Positions 16,602 to 26,219 of a stretch of DNA of 27,529 bases are shown in pieces. The notes beneath the pieces are model-generated. The model searched no databases and was not told the DNA's origin. It worked only from the letters and a program-made list of their open reading frames with translations. The position numbers were made by a program, and so were the translations under genes. Each line of letters opens with the position of its first letter. The first letter of the stretch is position 1. Source of the stretch: CAZCAC01 sp964496575 (GTDB lineage Bacteria > Planctomycetota > UBA1135 > GCA-002686595); NCBI GenBank assembly GCA_964496575.1, contig CAZCAC010000118.1, positions 1 to 27,529 on the forward strand, written 5' to 3'.

Positions 16602-16809
16602 CCCCGCCGGACGTCACCGGAGGGGCCCCTCCCGAGGTGGTGAGGCGCCGCGAAGTGCAAAAGAAGTCGACACCTCCTCGATCCCGGCTCCCGGCGGTTC
16701 CGCCGGCCGACCGCCCCGGCGATAATCAGCCGAGAATGGCCGTGGCCCCCCGGCGAGACTCCCCCTTCCCGGGGATCCCGGCCGCGGGTCGGAAGAGTAC
16801 GAGACACAG

Positions 16810-16815
16810 AGGAGG
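16810..16815 (+). promoter_or_regulatory. Perfect Shine-Dalgarno sequence AGGAGG
   Basis: AGGAGG eight bases before ATG 16824; it sets the start of the acidic protein. Confidence 0.75.
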
Positions 16816-16823
16816 AAAGCCCC

Positions 16824-17873
16824 ATGACCCCCCGAATCGCCCTCATCCTGGGAGCCGCTGCGCTCCCCGCGCTGCTCCTCGTCGACGACCGCCCCGCTTT
16901 CGAGGCGAAGGCGGAGACGACCTGGACGAAGACCTTCACCGAGGAGAGCAGCTTCGTGCTCGACTCGATCATCCAGACCATCGACGGCCAGGAGGTCGCC
17001 GGCATGGACATCGGCATGGAGGGCACGACCAGACGCGAGGTGGTCGTCGTCGACGAGTGCCTGGCGGCGGAGGACGGGCGGGCGACGAAGACGCGGCGGG
17101 TGTTCGACTCGATCCGCGGCGAGCTGGAGATGTCCACCGACACGATGGGCATGGCGGAGGACTACGAGCTGACGCTCAGCAGTCCGCTCGCCGAGCAGCC
17201 TTTGCGGTGCGATTGGGATGAAGATAAGGGTGAGTACGCCTTCCGCTTCGACAACGAGGACTCGAGGGGTGATCCCGCGCTGCTCGAGCGGCTGATCGAG
17301 GACACCGACCTCAAGCTGCTCCTCCCCGAGGAGGAGGTCGAGGAGGGCGATTCCTGGACGGTGGACCTCGAGGAGGGTCAGGCCCTCTTCGCGCCCGGCG
17401 GTTTTGCGCCGATGCAGCTCGACGAGCTGCCCGAGGGCGGCTTCGAGGTGCTCGAGCCCAGCGACGTCGCCATCGTGGCGATGACCAACCTGGCGGAGTG
17501 CTGCCGGGAGATGAAGGGAGAGCTCACGGCCAGCTGGAAGGACACCGACACCGAGGGCGACCACCGCATCGCCGAGATCGAGCTGGAGCTGGAGGTCGAG
17601 CTCTCCGGCGACCTGGCGGAGGAGTACACGCGCGTGCTCACCGACGCGGGCTTCCCCGAGCGGGACGACATGGTCTTCGACTGCCTCGCCGAGCTGGAGG
17701 GCGAGGGCACCCTGCTCTGGGACCTCGACGCGGGACACTTCGTCTCCCTCGAGCTGGAGTGCGAGACGATCTTCACCCTGGAGCTGGGGTGGCTGATGGA
17801 CTTCGGCGAGATCGCCGTCGAGGTGGAGGTCTCGGGCAAGAGCACCCTGGGCGCCGGGCGGGAGGCGGAGTAG
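16824..17873 (+). CDS. Acidic exported protein of unknown function
   Basis: A 349-aa protein with a short signal peptide (residues about 4-20, ALILGAAALPALLLV). The mature part is strikingly rich in Glu and Asp (for example LPEEEVEEGDSWTVDLEEGQ and IAEIELELEVELSGDLAEEY) and poor in Lys. Alternating hydrophobic and charged residues in the second half suggest beta strands. Five Cys are present (ECLAAE, LRCDW, ECCREM, FDCLAE, LECET). The pattern 'EEGDSWTVD' is common in exported proteins of unknown function, where the segment precedes a beta domain; I cannot name the family. The gene has its own strong ribosome binding site and is convergent with tcmP. Confidence 0.78.
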   Translation: MTPRIALILGAAALPALLLVDDRPAFEAKAETTWTKTFTEESSFVLDSIIQTIDGQEVAGMDIGMEGTTRREVVVVDECLAAEDGRATKTRRVFDSIRGELEMSTDTMGMAEDYELTLSSPLAEQPLRCDWDEDKGEYAFRFDNEDSRGDPALLERLIEDTDLKLLLPEEEVEEGDSWTVDLEEGQALFAPGGFAPMQLDELPEGGFEVLEPSDVAIVAMTNLAECCREMKGELTASWKDTDTEGDHRIAEIELELEVELSGDLAEEYTRVLTDAGFPERDDMVFDCLAELEGEGTLLWDLDAGHFVSLELECETIFTLELGWLMDFGEIAVEVEVSGKSTLGAGREAE

Positions 17874-18007
17874 CGTCGCCGGCGGGGCCTTCTCCCAGAC
17901 CCGGGCCCGGCGGGAGCCAGGGGCTTGGGAGATGGGCTCAAGGCGTCTCGCTACGGCCTCGTTGCCCCGAATGCCCTCCACCAAGCCTGCAGCGGATCGC
18001 CCTTCCG

Positions 18008-18036
18008 ACCGGGGATGGAGGCTCGAGATCCCCGGT
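18008..18036. terminator. Hairpin between convergent genes
   Basis: ACCGGGGAT (18008-18016) and ATCCCCGGT (18028-18036) are a perfect 9-bp inverted repeat in the gap between the stop codons of the acidic protein and tcmP. No T-run follows on either strand, so it is at best a candidate bidirectional terminator. Confidence 0.35.
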
Positions 18037-18098
18037 AGGACCTGTTGCGAGGATGAGGACCTGGCACCAGGGCCTTGTCTGCCCCAGCATCACGATTC

Positions 18099-19211
18099 TC
18101 AAGTCAGCTTCCGAAGCGTGCAGCCCCCATCAGGCAGGCGTTGCCTGGGCTTCATGCCCTCGATGACAAGGTGACCGGCATCTCGGAGGGCCGTCATGAT
18201 CCTCTTCGCCACGGACTTGTCGACCATCGGCGTCTCGAGCATGGGAGGAAGGACTTCTTCGAAACGACGGGGACTTCGTTCTCCGAGTAGGTCCATGAGC
18301 ACATTCCGTGCTCGGGATTGGTTCCTCTCCAGCTCCCCCTTGAGGGGGTCTGCTCCAGCATCGGCATCGCGGAAGAGCTCGCCTTGGCCGCTCTTCTTGA
18401 TTCGTGCTGTCTGCTTGACGTCAGCCCGAACCTGCTCCTGCTCCTTGAGCAACGGTCTCTCGACAGCCCGGAACTCGACAAGTCCCTTCGGGTGGCGTGT
18501 CGCGTAGACGAGATAGAAGTAGGTCCGGTCACTCAGCGGCTTGAGGACTCGGGTGTGGGTCACGTACCGAAACCTGCACTTCTGTTTCAGGCGTTCAAGG
18601 TAGAAGGCGAGCATCGCCTCCTCTCCCATTCGGACGGGCTCCTCCCAACCCGGGCCGCCGAATAGCTCATCGAATGTCCGAGCGGTCGTTTCACGTTCGT
18701 CGGCCCGGAAGCGGTTCACGAAGTCGAACATGAAGTTCACGAGCACCTCGCCCCTTTTCGCCAGAAGCGGAGTGATCGTCTCAAGAGCGAACCCGGTCCA
18801 TCCGGTGGGATCGATGAATGTCAAGGCGAACGACTGTCCGACCCCGGCGACAATATCAGGAAGGACTTGCTCGAACTCTCCATGGAGGGCGCGAACCTCC
18901 ATGTCGGTGATGTCCTCGATACAACTCTCCAGTTCGGCGAAAGCTCCGGCATCCGATTCGACGAAGATGCAGCGAATCCCAGGGTTTCTCCCCTTGTCCG
19001 CGAGTATCCCTCGCACCTTCCGCAATTGCCTGATGGCAATCATGAATGAGGTGTCCTCGAATGCTTCATCCCCGGAGCGCCATGGACCCGAGAAACCGTC
19101 AATGTAGACGAATTCTGGATTTGCCCAGCCTATGTTGAAGGCGACGCGTTCCAGGTATTTCTCCAGGAAGAAGTGCTTGAGGTAGGTCTGTTCACGTCCT
19201 CTATAGGCTTC
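18099..19211 (-). CDS. tcmP: Three-Cys-motif partner protein TcmP, start codon uncertain
   Basis: A partner family defined by lying next to the three-Cys-motif (DUF5131) gene, as here. The first in-frame ATG is at 19043, but clear family sequence lies upstream of it: YRGREQTYLKHFFLEKYL, NPEFVYIDGFSGPWRSGD, then FVESDAGAFAELE and LTFIDPTGWTGFALET, a methyltransferase-like fold. The last 100 residues (from about VKQTARIKKSG) look like a separate winged-helix-type domain. The open frame reaches 19211, just after a TAA (19212-19214). No ATG, GTG or TTG lies between that stop and the conserved N-terminus. A GTG at 19221-19223 would be a natural start overlapping DUF5131, but TAA is its fourth codon. 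The gene is either disabled by this nonsense codon or read in an unusual way. Confidence 0.8.
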   Translation of the reverse strand, partial: EAYRGREQTYLKHFFLEKYLERVAFNIGWANPEFVYIDGFSGPWRSGDEAFEDTSFMIAIRQLRKVRGILADKGRNPGIRCIFVESDAGAFAELESCIEDITDMEVRALHGEFEQVLPDIVAGVGQSFALTFIDPTGWTGFALETITPLLAKRGEVLVNFMFDFVNRFRADERETTARTFDELFGGPGWEEPVRMGEEAMLAFYLERLKQKCRFRYVTHTRVLKPLSDRTYFYLVYATRHPKGLVEFRAVERPLLKEQEQVRADVKQTARIKKSGQGELFRDADAGADPLKGELERNQSRARNVLMDLLGERSPRRFEEVLPPMLETPMVDKSVAKRIMTALRDAGHLVIEGMKPRQRLPDGGCTLRKLT

Positions 19212-20001
19212 TTATTCTCTCACGAGCTAATTCCAGCCTCTTCTGTCTCTCTCCACGCTCCGGGGCGACAGGGTGAACGGTATCGGGGAGCTCATCGTAC
19301 AGGCGGCCATCCAGGTCGCGCCCATTTCGCTTCTTCCGAACACCGCCCCACTGCTTGAAGAAGAACGGGACCCCATGGCTGCGGCACTGCTTGCGAATCG
19401 ACTGTACCCAGGTCTTCCGCATCGGACGGGCACCGGGGCCGCTCTCACCACCAACGATGACCCAGTCGATTCCTGCGAGGTCTAGTTCGCCGATGTCTTC
19501 TAGCAGGGGCTCGATGGAAAGGAATCGGACCGCTGCGGGCGTTCTGCGGAGCTGCTCGATTCGAGGGAGGCCGTACCGGCGGTCTTCAACACTCACACCG
19601 AGCCATACGTGACCGAGCCTTGCGAGGTCTCGATGGTGCTCGGACACGAGTTGCCTCATTCGGTCGGCTCGCTTGGTTAGCACCTGGTAGATGTGCCAGT
19701 CGCCCAGACGCATGACAGCCAGGACCTGGGAGACGAATCGCGCGGGGACACCCTCCTGGAAGAGGTCACTCATCGAATTGACGAAGACGGTTCGAGATCT
19801 CCCCCAGGTGAGGGGCTCGAAGAGCTTCTCGGGCACGAGGCGGACGTCGAATCCCTGCTCGTAGGGGTGGCCCGGAATCCCGCGCCATCGTTCTGCGAAC
19901 ACTTCCGCGTAGCAGTGCTTGCAGCCGGGACTAACCTTCGTGCAGCCCCGGACGGGGTTCCACGTTGCGTCAGTCCATTCAATTTGGCTTCGGCTACTCA
20001 T
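19201..20001 (-). CDS. DUF5131 / phage Gp37-Gp68 family three-Cys-motif protein
   Basis: A 266-aa protein. The N-terminus SQIEWTDATWNPVRGC and the Cys set C20-x6-C27-x2-C30 (GCTKVSPGCKHCYAE) define the family. The Cys spacing resembles a metal or Fe-S cluster site, as in radical-SAM-like proteins, but the chemistry is not established. Conserved blocks follow: VFVNSMSDLFQEGVP, VLTKRADRMRQL, WLGVSVEDRRYG, FLSIEPLLEDIG, DWVIVGGESGPGARPM and VPFFFKQWGG, all typical. It is found on phages and in mobile or defence-type islands next to tcmP. Its stop lies inside the start of tcmP. Expression is from the minus strand; the upstream 370 bases contain no gene. Confidence 0.92.
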   Translation of the reverse strand: MSSRSQIEWTDATWNPVRGCTKVSPGCKHCYAEVFAERWRGIPGHPYEQGFDVRLVPEKLFEPLTWGRSRTVFVNSMSDLFQEGVPARFVSQVLAVMRLGDWHIYQVLTKRADRMRQLVSEHHRDLARLGHVWLGVSVEDRRYGLPRIEQLRRTPAAVRFLSIEPLLEDIGELDLAGIDWVIVGGESGPGARPMRKTWVQSIRKQCRSHGVPFFFKQWGGVRKKRNGRDLDGRLYDELPDTVHPVAPERGERQKRLELARERIRSL

Positions 20002-20371
20002 TGCTCGCGCATAGGGGGCACCCCAAACAAAACCCTAACCCGCACACTATCCTCCCCGAGGCCATGCTGCAAGGGCCAAGGTCCCATGAGAAGCTCGGCT
20101 GGGGGGAAACCGCGATGCAAACCGAGTAGGCACGCTGTCGCGGAACGACGGGTGCCGAGAGACGGGACCCCTGACTTCGGCCTCGTTGGACGAGCCACCT
20201 TCGACTTGTCTCCTGTCCTCCTCGGGGCCGAAGGTCCCGCGGCGTGCTTTTTGGAGCTCCACGGGACGAGAAACGACCAACACTACGCACAGCTGGCCGG
20301 GCCCCGGCCGCCCGGATGTCTGGCTCCGTGAGTTGTGCGGATTCCCGGCCGATCCCGGTACACTCGGGCTC
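20002..20371. other. Gene-free stretch between divergent DUF5131 and lipoprotein genes
   Basis: No gene recognised. The stretch near 20020-20050 is relatively A-rich (ccaaacaaaaccctaa) and could hold the DUF5131 promoter on the minus strand. An imperfect inverted repeat exists (gacttcggcc near 20169 against ggccgaaggtc near 20226). Short frames here lack any recognisable domain, and I see no tRNA. Confidence 0.45.
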
Positions 20372-20752
20372 ATGAGCGCGGCTCGACACCTGACCCGGCT
20401 GGCCGTGGCCCTCGCCGTGGTGGCCTGCCTCGGATCGTGTGGGTCGACCAGCGACGCGCGGGCGAGCGACGACCCCGCCGACCCCTGGAGGGACCTGGTG
20501 GGCACCGTCCCCGGCTCCTTCTCCGAGGTTCAGTACAACCTCGGCTTCGTCGAGTTCTGGGAGGTCCGGGGGGACTGGATCGACGTCCAGAGCCCGAATG
20601 GGACCGCGAAGCAGGCGATCGGCGAGGGGCCGCACAAGGTGATCGTCCAGGTGAGCTACGAGGCGATCCCGCGGTTGCACGAGGTCGCCACGGGAACCGT
20701 CGTCGGGGTCTCCGGGACCGGTCTTCTGATCGAGGATCCCCTGGGGGAGTAA
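20372..20752 (+). CDS. Small lipoprotein of unknown function
   Basis: A 126-aa product from ATG 20372. The signal sequence ends in a good lipobox, LGSC with C23, preceded by an Arg-containing n-region and the hydrophobic stretch LAVALAVVACLG, so it should be lipid-anchored. The mature domain is short and beta-rich (VQYNLGFVEFWEVRGDWIDV, KVIVQVSYEAIP, TVVGVSGTGLLIED). I do not recognise a family. It lies 40 bases upstream of the MoxR gene in the same direction, so the two may be co-transcribed. The open frame extends back to 20186, but only the chosen start gives a signal peptide. Confidence 0.75.
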   Translation: MSAARHLTRLAVALAVVACLGSCGSTSDARASDDPADPWRDLVGTVPGSFSEVQYNLGFVEFWEVRGDWIDVQSPNGTAKQAIGEGPHKVIVQVSYEAIPRLHEVATGTVVGVSGTGLLIEDPLGE

Positions 20753-20792
20753 CCGCTGGCGCCTCGGTCGTGACCGGTCGTACACTCCTGGG

Positions 20793-21788
<996 letters not shown>

Positions 21789-21843
21789 CTGCCGGGCGGC
21801 CCGAACAACTCGAACCTCGGGGAATGGACCAGAGGGCTTGTGC

Positions 21844-21908
21844 GATCGGGGCAGGCCAGCATTAATCGTGTTCGGGGTGGGGCCCCGAAGCCCCAGAAGC
21901 CCCCGATC
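21844..21908 (+). promoter_or_regulatory. Nested hairpins in the leader of the FG-GAP gene
   Basis: GATCGGGG (21844-21851) pairs with CCCCGATC (21901-21908). Inside it, TTCGGGG (21871-21877) pairs with CCCCGAA (21883-21889). The structure ends ten bases before the Shine-Dalgarno sequence of the TTG-started gene. It could be a leader structure, or a terminator of the MoxR unit lacking a T-run. Confidence 0.35.
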
Positions 21909-21917
21909 TGCTCGAAC

Positions 21918-21923
21918 AGGAGG
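21918..21923 (+). promoter_or_regulatory. Perfect Shine-Dalgarno sequence deciding a TTG start
   Basis: AGGAGG six bases before TTG 21930. No ATG lies nearby in this frame except 21840, which has no ribosome binding site and would put 30 charged residues before the signal peptide. Confidence 0.7.
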
Positions 21924-21929
21924 AAAGTC

Positions 21930-23579
21930 TTGAAAGCTCGATTCGCTCGTACCCGTCTGTCCTCGTCGGCCACGCTGGCGACGGCAGTTCTCCTCGTCTC
22001 GTCGGTATCCCTCGCCAATCACGAGGTGCTGATGCTGACGGCCGCCGATGCCTCGACCGGCGACGCTTTCGGTGGTTCGGTGGCCATGGACGGAGACCGC
22101 ATCATCGTCGGTGCCCACGGGGCTCCCGTCCCGAGCAACACCGGGGCGGCCTACGTCTTCGATGCGAGCAGCGGACAGCAGCTGCTCAAGCTCGTTCACC
22201 AGGATGCCGAACCCAAGGACTGGTTCGGCTTCTCCGTCTCCATCAGCGGCTCCCGCGCCGTCATCGGGGCCCACGGGAACGACGATCCCAGGCCGAACGC
22301 GGGCTCTGCCTATGTCTTCGACACGTCGAGCGGCGCGCAGCTGTTCAAGCTGCTTCCGTCGGACGTCGCCGAGGAGGATCGCTTCGGCAGCGCGGTCGCC
22401 GTCAGCGGCAATCTGGCCGTGGTCGCCTCCGCCTCCGACGACGACAACGGGCCCGATTCCGGTTCGGTCTACGTCTTCGACGTGACGAGCGGGCAGGAGC
22501 TGTTCAAGTTGCTTCCCGCCGACGGCGCGGCCAACTTCATGTTCGGCTACAGCGTGGCCGTCGACGGGAATCTCGCGGTGATCGGAACCTCGAAGCTCTC
22601 GGGGTACGGTGCGGCGTACGTCTTCGACGTGACCACCGGGCAGGAGCTGTTCAAGCTGCAGCCGGCGAACCCCAAGTACGGTGACCTGTTCGGCTCCAGC
22701 GTGGCCATCGACGGCGACCGGGCCGTCGTCGGCGCCCACTGGCGCAACGGCTACGCTACCAAGGATGGTGCCGCCTACGTCTTCGACGTGACCACGGGGC
22801 AGGTGCTGCAGAAGCTCATACCCCCTCCTTGCGGGCACACCGGGAAGCAGTTCGGCTATTCCGTGGCCGTCGACGGCGACCGGGTCATCGGCGGTGCCTG
22901 GCTGGAGAATGGCGTTGGTTTTGGCTACGCCTTCGACACGGCGAGCGGGCGGCGGCTCTTCCGGATGAAGCACTCGGATCCCGACCACGCCGACCACCTC
23001 GGGGTCGCCGCGGCGCTCGACGGAGGCCGGGCGGTCCTCGGAGCCAGCAGCGACAATCACGCCGCGACGGATGCCGGCGCCGCTTACGTCTTCGACATCG
23101 TCGAGACCGGGAGCGGCTACTGTTTCGGCGACCCGGGGGCGGGCACGCCGTGTCCTTGCAGCAACGACAATGACGGCAGCATTCCGGGCTCGGGGTGCGC
23201 GAACGGCGGTTTCGCCTCGGGGGCACAGCTCGCCGGTTGCGGGACGGCGAACGTCAGCGCCGACGCTCTCGTCCTCGTGGCCAACAACGTGGAGCCGGAT
23301 CAGCCCGGGTTGTTCTTCCAGGCCGAGCACGACCTCTCCCCGGGCCTCGCCTGGGGTGACGGTCTGCGCTGCGCCGGCGGCCACCTGAAACGCCTCGAGG
23401 TCGTGTTCGCCGATTGCAGCGGCGCGGCCACCTCCACCATCGGCATCTCCGCCAAGGCGGGCAACGTCAGCCCCGGCTCGGTCAAGTACTACCAGTACTG
23501 GTATCGCACGCCGCTGAGCTCGGTCTGCGGGAGCTTCTTCAACACGACGAACGGGGTGGTCATCAGCTGGTTGCCTTGA
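21930..23579 (+). CDS. Secreted seven-repeat FG-GAP beta-propeller protein
   Basis: A 549-aa secreted protein. Start TTG is chosen because of the AGGAGG before it. The signal peptide (KARFARTRLSSSATLATAVLLVSSVSLA) would be cleaved before NHE. Seven repeats of the form FGxSVAxDGDRxxVGA ... GAAYVFDxxSGxxLxKL span residues about 35-395 and should form a seven-bladed integrin-like propeller. A Cys-rich linker follows (CFGDPGAGTPCPCSN), then a beta domain ending SVKYYQYWYRTPLSSVCG and NTTNGVVISWLP, a C-terminal arrangement I associate with Planctomycetota secreted proteins. Likely a surface or extracellular binding protein. It stands alone, with its own leader. Confidence 0.88.
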   Translation: MKARFARTRLSSSATLATAVLLVSSVSLANHEVLMLTAADASTGDAFGGSVAMDGDRIIVGAHGAPVPSNTGAAYVFDASSGQQLLKLVHQDAEPKDWFGFSVSISGSRAVIGAHGNDDPRPNAGSAYVFDTSSGAQLFKLLPSDVAEEDRFGSAVAVSGNLAVVASASDDDNGPDSGSVYVFDVTSGQELFKLLPADGAANFMFGYSVAVDGNLAVIGTSKLSGYGAAYVFDVTTGQELFKLQPANPKYGDLFGSSVAIDGDRAVVGAHWRNGYATKDGAAYVFDVTTGQVLQKLIPPPCGHTGKQFGYSVAVDGDRVIGGAWLENGVGFGYAFDTASGRRLFRMKHSDPDHADHLGVAAALDGGRAVLGASSDNHAATDAGAAYVFDIVETGSGYCFGDPGAGTPCPCSNDNDGSIPGSGCANGGFASGAQLAGCGTANVSADALVLVANNVEPDQPGLFFQAEHDLSPGLAWGDGLRCAGGHLKRLEVVFADCSGAATSTIGISAKAGNVSPGSVKYYQYWYRTPLSSVCGSFFNTTNGVVISWLP

Positions 23580-24047
23580 TATGGATGGACCAGTCAACAC
23601 TTGATTGACGGTTCACGTTCCGAGTTGTTCACGAGCCGGCTGCGGTAGTCCCGCGGTCGGCTGAGCCCTCGGAACCGTTCTCGCCCCGACCGCACGCCTG
23701 CTCGACCCGGAGGCGCCAGCGCGCGGAGGGACAACGTTCCCTGCTCCCCAAGGAAGTCGCTTATCTGGCGAACGTACCGCGTCAGAGACCTTTCGTGCGC
23801 GTTGGCTCCAACCTTCGGAGCCGACGAACTGTATCTGACGCGGCACTTCCTGGCCGTTGGGTCCACGGCACGAGGAGGGAGACTGACACCGTATCCACCA
23901 GGGATCTTCCAGTCGTCGCCGCTCACGAGGGACGCTTGTATTCACATCGGTCACCGAACGTTCCCTCCCTTTCTCGCGTTTTAGATCCGTGGATGGATGA
24001 CCCCCGATTCTCGTCCATCACAACCGCAACAAGAAGGAGCGAACGAT
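23580..24047. other. Gene-free stretch after the FG-GAP gene
   Basis: No gene recognised on either strand. Short overlapping frames on both strands (for example 23594-23926 on the minus strand) have no known domain, no signal peptide and no convincing ribosome binding site. No clear terminator follows the FG-GAP stop. Confidence 0.45.
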
Positions 24048-24183
24048 AGGTGAGCTTCCCGCCAGAGATCTGTCTCCAGAGCTACCGAGGACTCCGGTGC
24101 TGGTGCTTCTCCTGAAGGCACTGCAGACAGCATCGACGAGTCTCGAGCCGCTGGTGGAGAACTCGGTAGAGGGCAGCTCACCT
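24048..24183 (+). ncRNA. Candidate structured leader RNA, unassigned
   Basis: Two nested long-range stems: AGGTGAGCT (24048-24056) with AGCTCACCT (24175-24183), and CTACCGAGGACTCC (24082-24095) with GGAGAACTCGGTAG (24156-24169, 12 of 14 paired). A small hairpin (gtgctt...aaggcac) lies inside. The block ends 80 bases before the start of the large surface protein gene, so it may be a 5' leader structure or an independent element. It matches no riboswitch class I recognise. Confidence 0.4.
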
Positions 24184-24263
24184 CTCCTTCCCGATAGAAG
24201 GCCTTTGCCACCAGCTCTCCCACGAGGAAAGCGCTCCCCAAGAGAACCAAGAAGGAAACTACG

Positions 24264-26219
24264 ATGTTCCAACTCGAGCTGCAGCTACTCGTCCTGCTCT
24301 TCCTGTTCAACCAGCCCTCTGCGCTTGTGGGCCCAACCACCGAGGAGGTGACCGGGTTCGGACCACCAGCTCCTTGCGCGCCGTCGACATCGACGGGAGC
24401 GTCCGCGTTCTTCCACTGGGGGGACTGCGACGGCGACAACCTTGACGACGCCTACGCCATCACCAACGGTCGGACCGGCATCCTGCTCAAGAACATGGGT
24501 GACGGCTCGTTCGAGGATGTCACGCTCCTCGCCGGCCTGTCCGGTATCGAGGCACCGACTCTCGCGGCCTGGGGGGACTACGATCTCGACGGCGACCTCG
24601 ACCTGTTCCTGGGCACTGCCTCCGGAGCGCCGATCCTGATGCGCAATGTCGGGAGCGGTTCCTTCGAACAGACCGAAGCGGGCCTCGAGCACGAGGGACG
24701 CGACCTCAGCGCCCGGTGGATCGACTACGACGGCGACGGGCTCCCGGATCTGCACGTACGCACCGAGTTCACCGACGTGCTCTATCACAACCTCGGGGCG
24801 GGTCGGCTGGAGGAGGTGGAGCTGGAACTGCCGGAGGCGGGGTCCGGCTTCCCCGGTGCGGCTATCGGCGCACCGGGGAAGCCGACCGGGACGGAGCCCG
24901 CCGACGGAGCCCCGCTCGATACACCCGCCGAGGCCGCGCCTCCGCGGCCGGGCTCGCGCAAGCCGATTCCTCCGGGAGCGCCGGGTCGCCCCGCTGCGTC
25001 GGCCGCTCCGGGGTTCACCGCCTCTCCGACCGGCCCACACGCCCCCTCCAGCTCGGCTGCCTGGTGCCCGGACTCGGTCCTGGATCAGGCCAATGGAGTC
25101 TCCTGTATCCCCGCTTCCTCGGTGCCGACGTTGGGGATGCTCTATCCGATGAGCGCCGAACTGAACGTCAGCTCGACCGGAAACGTGGACATAGGCACCA
25201 CCGTCTCTTCGGTGTACAAGCTGCACATCGTGGGGGAGCACCGCCACCTCTTGATGAGCGCGACGGGTGCCAACTCAGACGTGACAGTACACGGGGAGCC
25301 GACCGGCGCAGGGGGCCTGTACCTGAGCTGCGTTAGTGGAGGGGAGTTCATCTCCTTCTCCAACTCGGGAGGAGAGACGATGCGCATCGATGCGGTGGGG
25401 AACGTGGGGATTGGGACCCATACGCCCAACGCGATGCTGGATGTCGCCGGCAGTGCGTCGATCGACGAGGATCTGGAAGTAGCGGACCGAGTCACCGCGA
25501 CCGAAGTGCACACGGACGACCTCAGCACGACGGGTGGTGTGAACCCGACCTACGACGCAGACTTCGGCTCTGCCTATGCCAACAACATGAAATCCAAATA
25601 CTTGGAAGTCATCTACAATGCCACTTGCCATGACATGGACGTCGTTTCGCCTAACTCAAACGTGAATGGCATCCTACGAGCTAAGTACACGGGCTCTGAC
25701 ACGAGTGATACTCCCGCAGTCTCCGGAATCAGCGAACCGACCCCCTACTATGGTATCGGCGGCAAGTTCGTTGGCGGATACACGGGCGTCCAAGGTTGGG
25801 CCACTATGTCTGGTGATGGACAACGCTTTGGCGGCTGGTTCGAGGCCAACGGCGGTGACAATTACAATTGTGGTGTCTATGGCAGAGCGTATGATCCGGA
25901 CCATGCTGGCTATGGTAGAGGCGTGTGGGGCTGGTGCTCGCAACAGGACGGCTACGCCGGTTACTTCAGCGGCGATGCCCACGTAACAGGAAGCCTCAGC
26001 AAGGGCGGCGGCTCCTTCAAGATCGACCACCCTCTTGACCCGGAGAACAAGTACCTCTACCACTCCTTCGTAGAGAGCCCCGAAATGATGAACGTCTACA
26101 ATGGGAATGCCCTTCTAGACGCGAATGGCGAGGCGTGGGTAGAGTTGCCCGACTGGTTCGAGACGCTGAATCGCGACTTCCGCTACCAGTTGACATGCAT
26201 TGCAGGGCTCCTGACATAG
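24264..26219 (+). pseudogene. Large VCBS/tail-fibre-like surface protein, interrupted near its 3' end
   Basis: 651 codons remain before a stop created by an insertion; 646 are original. N-terminal signal peptide (about residues 1-22, LELQLLVLLFLF). Residues about 50-190 are VCBS/FG-GAP-like repeats with Ca-binding DxDxDG turns (DYDLDGDLDLFLGT, DYDGDGLPDLHV). A Pro/Ala/Gly-rich linker (about 200-265) follows, then a tail-fibre-like beta region with GNVGIGTHTPNAMLDVAG, and a C-terminal YLYHSFVESPEMMNVYNGNA segment usual in bacterial surface fibre proteins. Weak Shine-Dalgarno sequence AGAAGGA is near 24249. The sequence from about 25550 is less GC-rich than the first half, suggesting mosaic origin. 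Still likely expressed as a protein lacking its last 86 residues. Confidence 0.83.

Larger units (their letters stand above)
14961..16739 (+). repeat. Segmental duplication, copy B
   Basis: Second copy of 10828-12664. The left junction is sharp: hydrolase sequence starts next to the aminotransferase remnant. The right end is the shared 'gataatcagccgagaatgg', after which this copy runs into the leader of the acidic protein gene. This right flank, leading into a gene with a good ribosome binding site, could be the original context, which is inference. Confidence 0.97.

Noticed and set aside
16614..17984. Minus-strand open frame of 456 codons opposite the acidic protein
   Set aside because: Mirror frame of a Glu-rich gene (GAG codons read as CTC), giving a Leu/Val-rich artefact; the plus-strand gene has a perfect ribosome binding site and signal peptide.
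23981..24439. Minus-strand open frame of 152 codons with a hydrophobic segment
   Set aside because: It overlaps the structured leader and the start of the surface protein gene, has no good start or ribosome binding site, and no recognisable domain.
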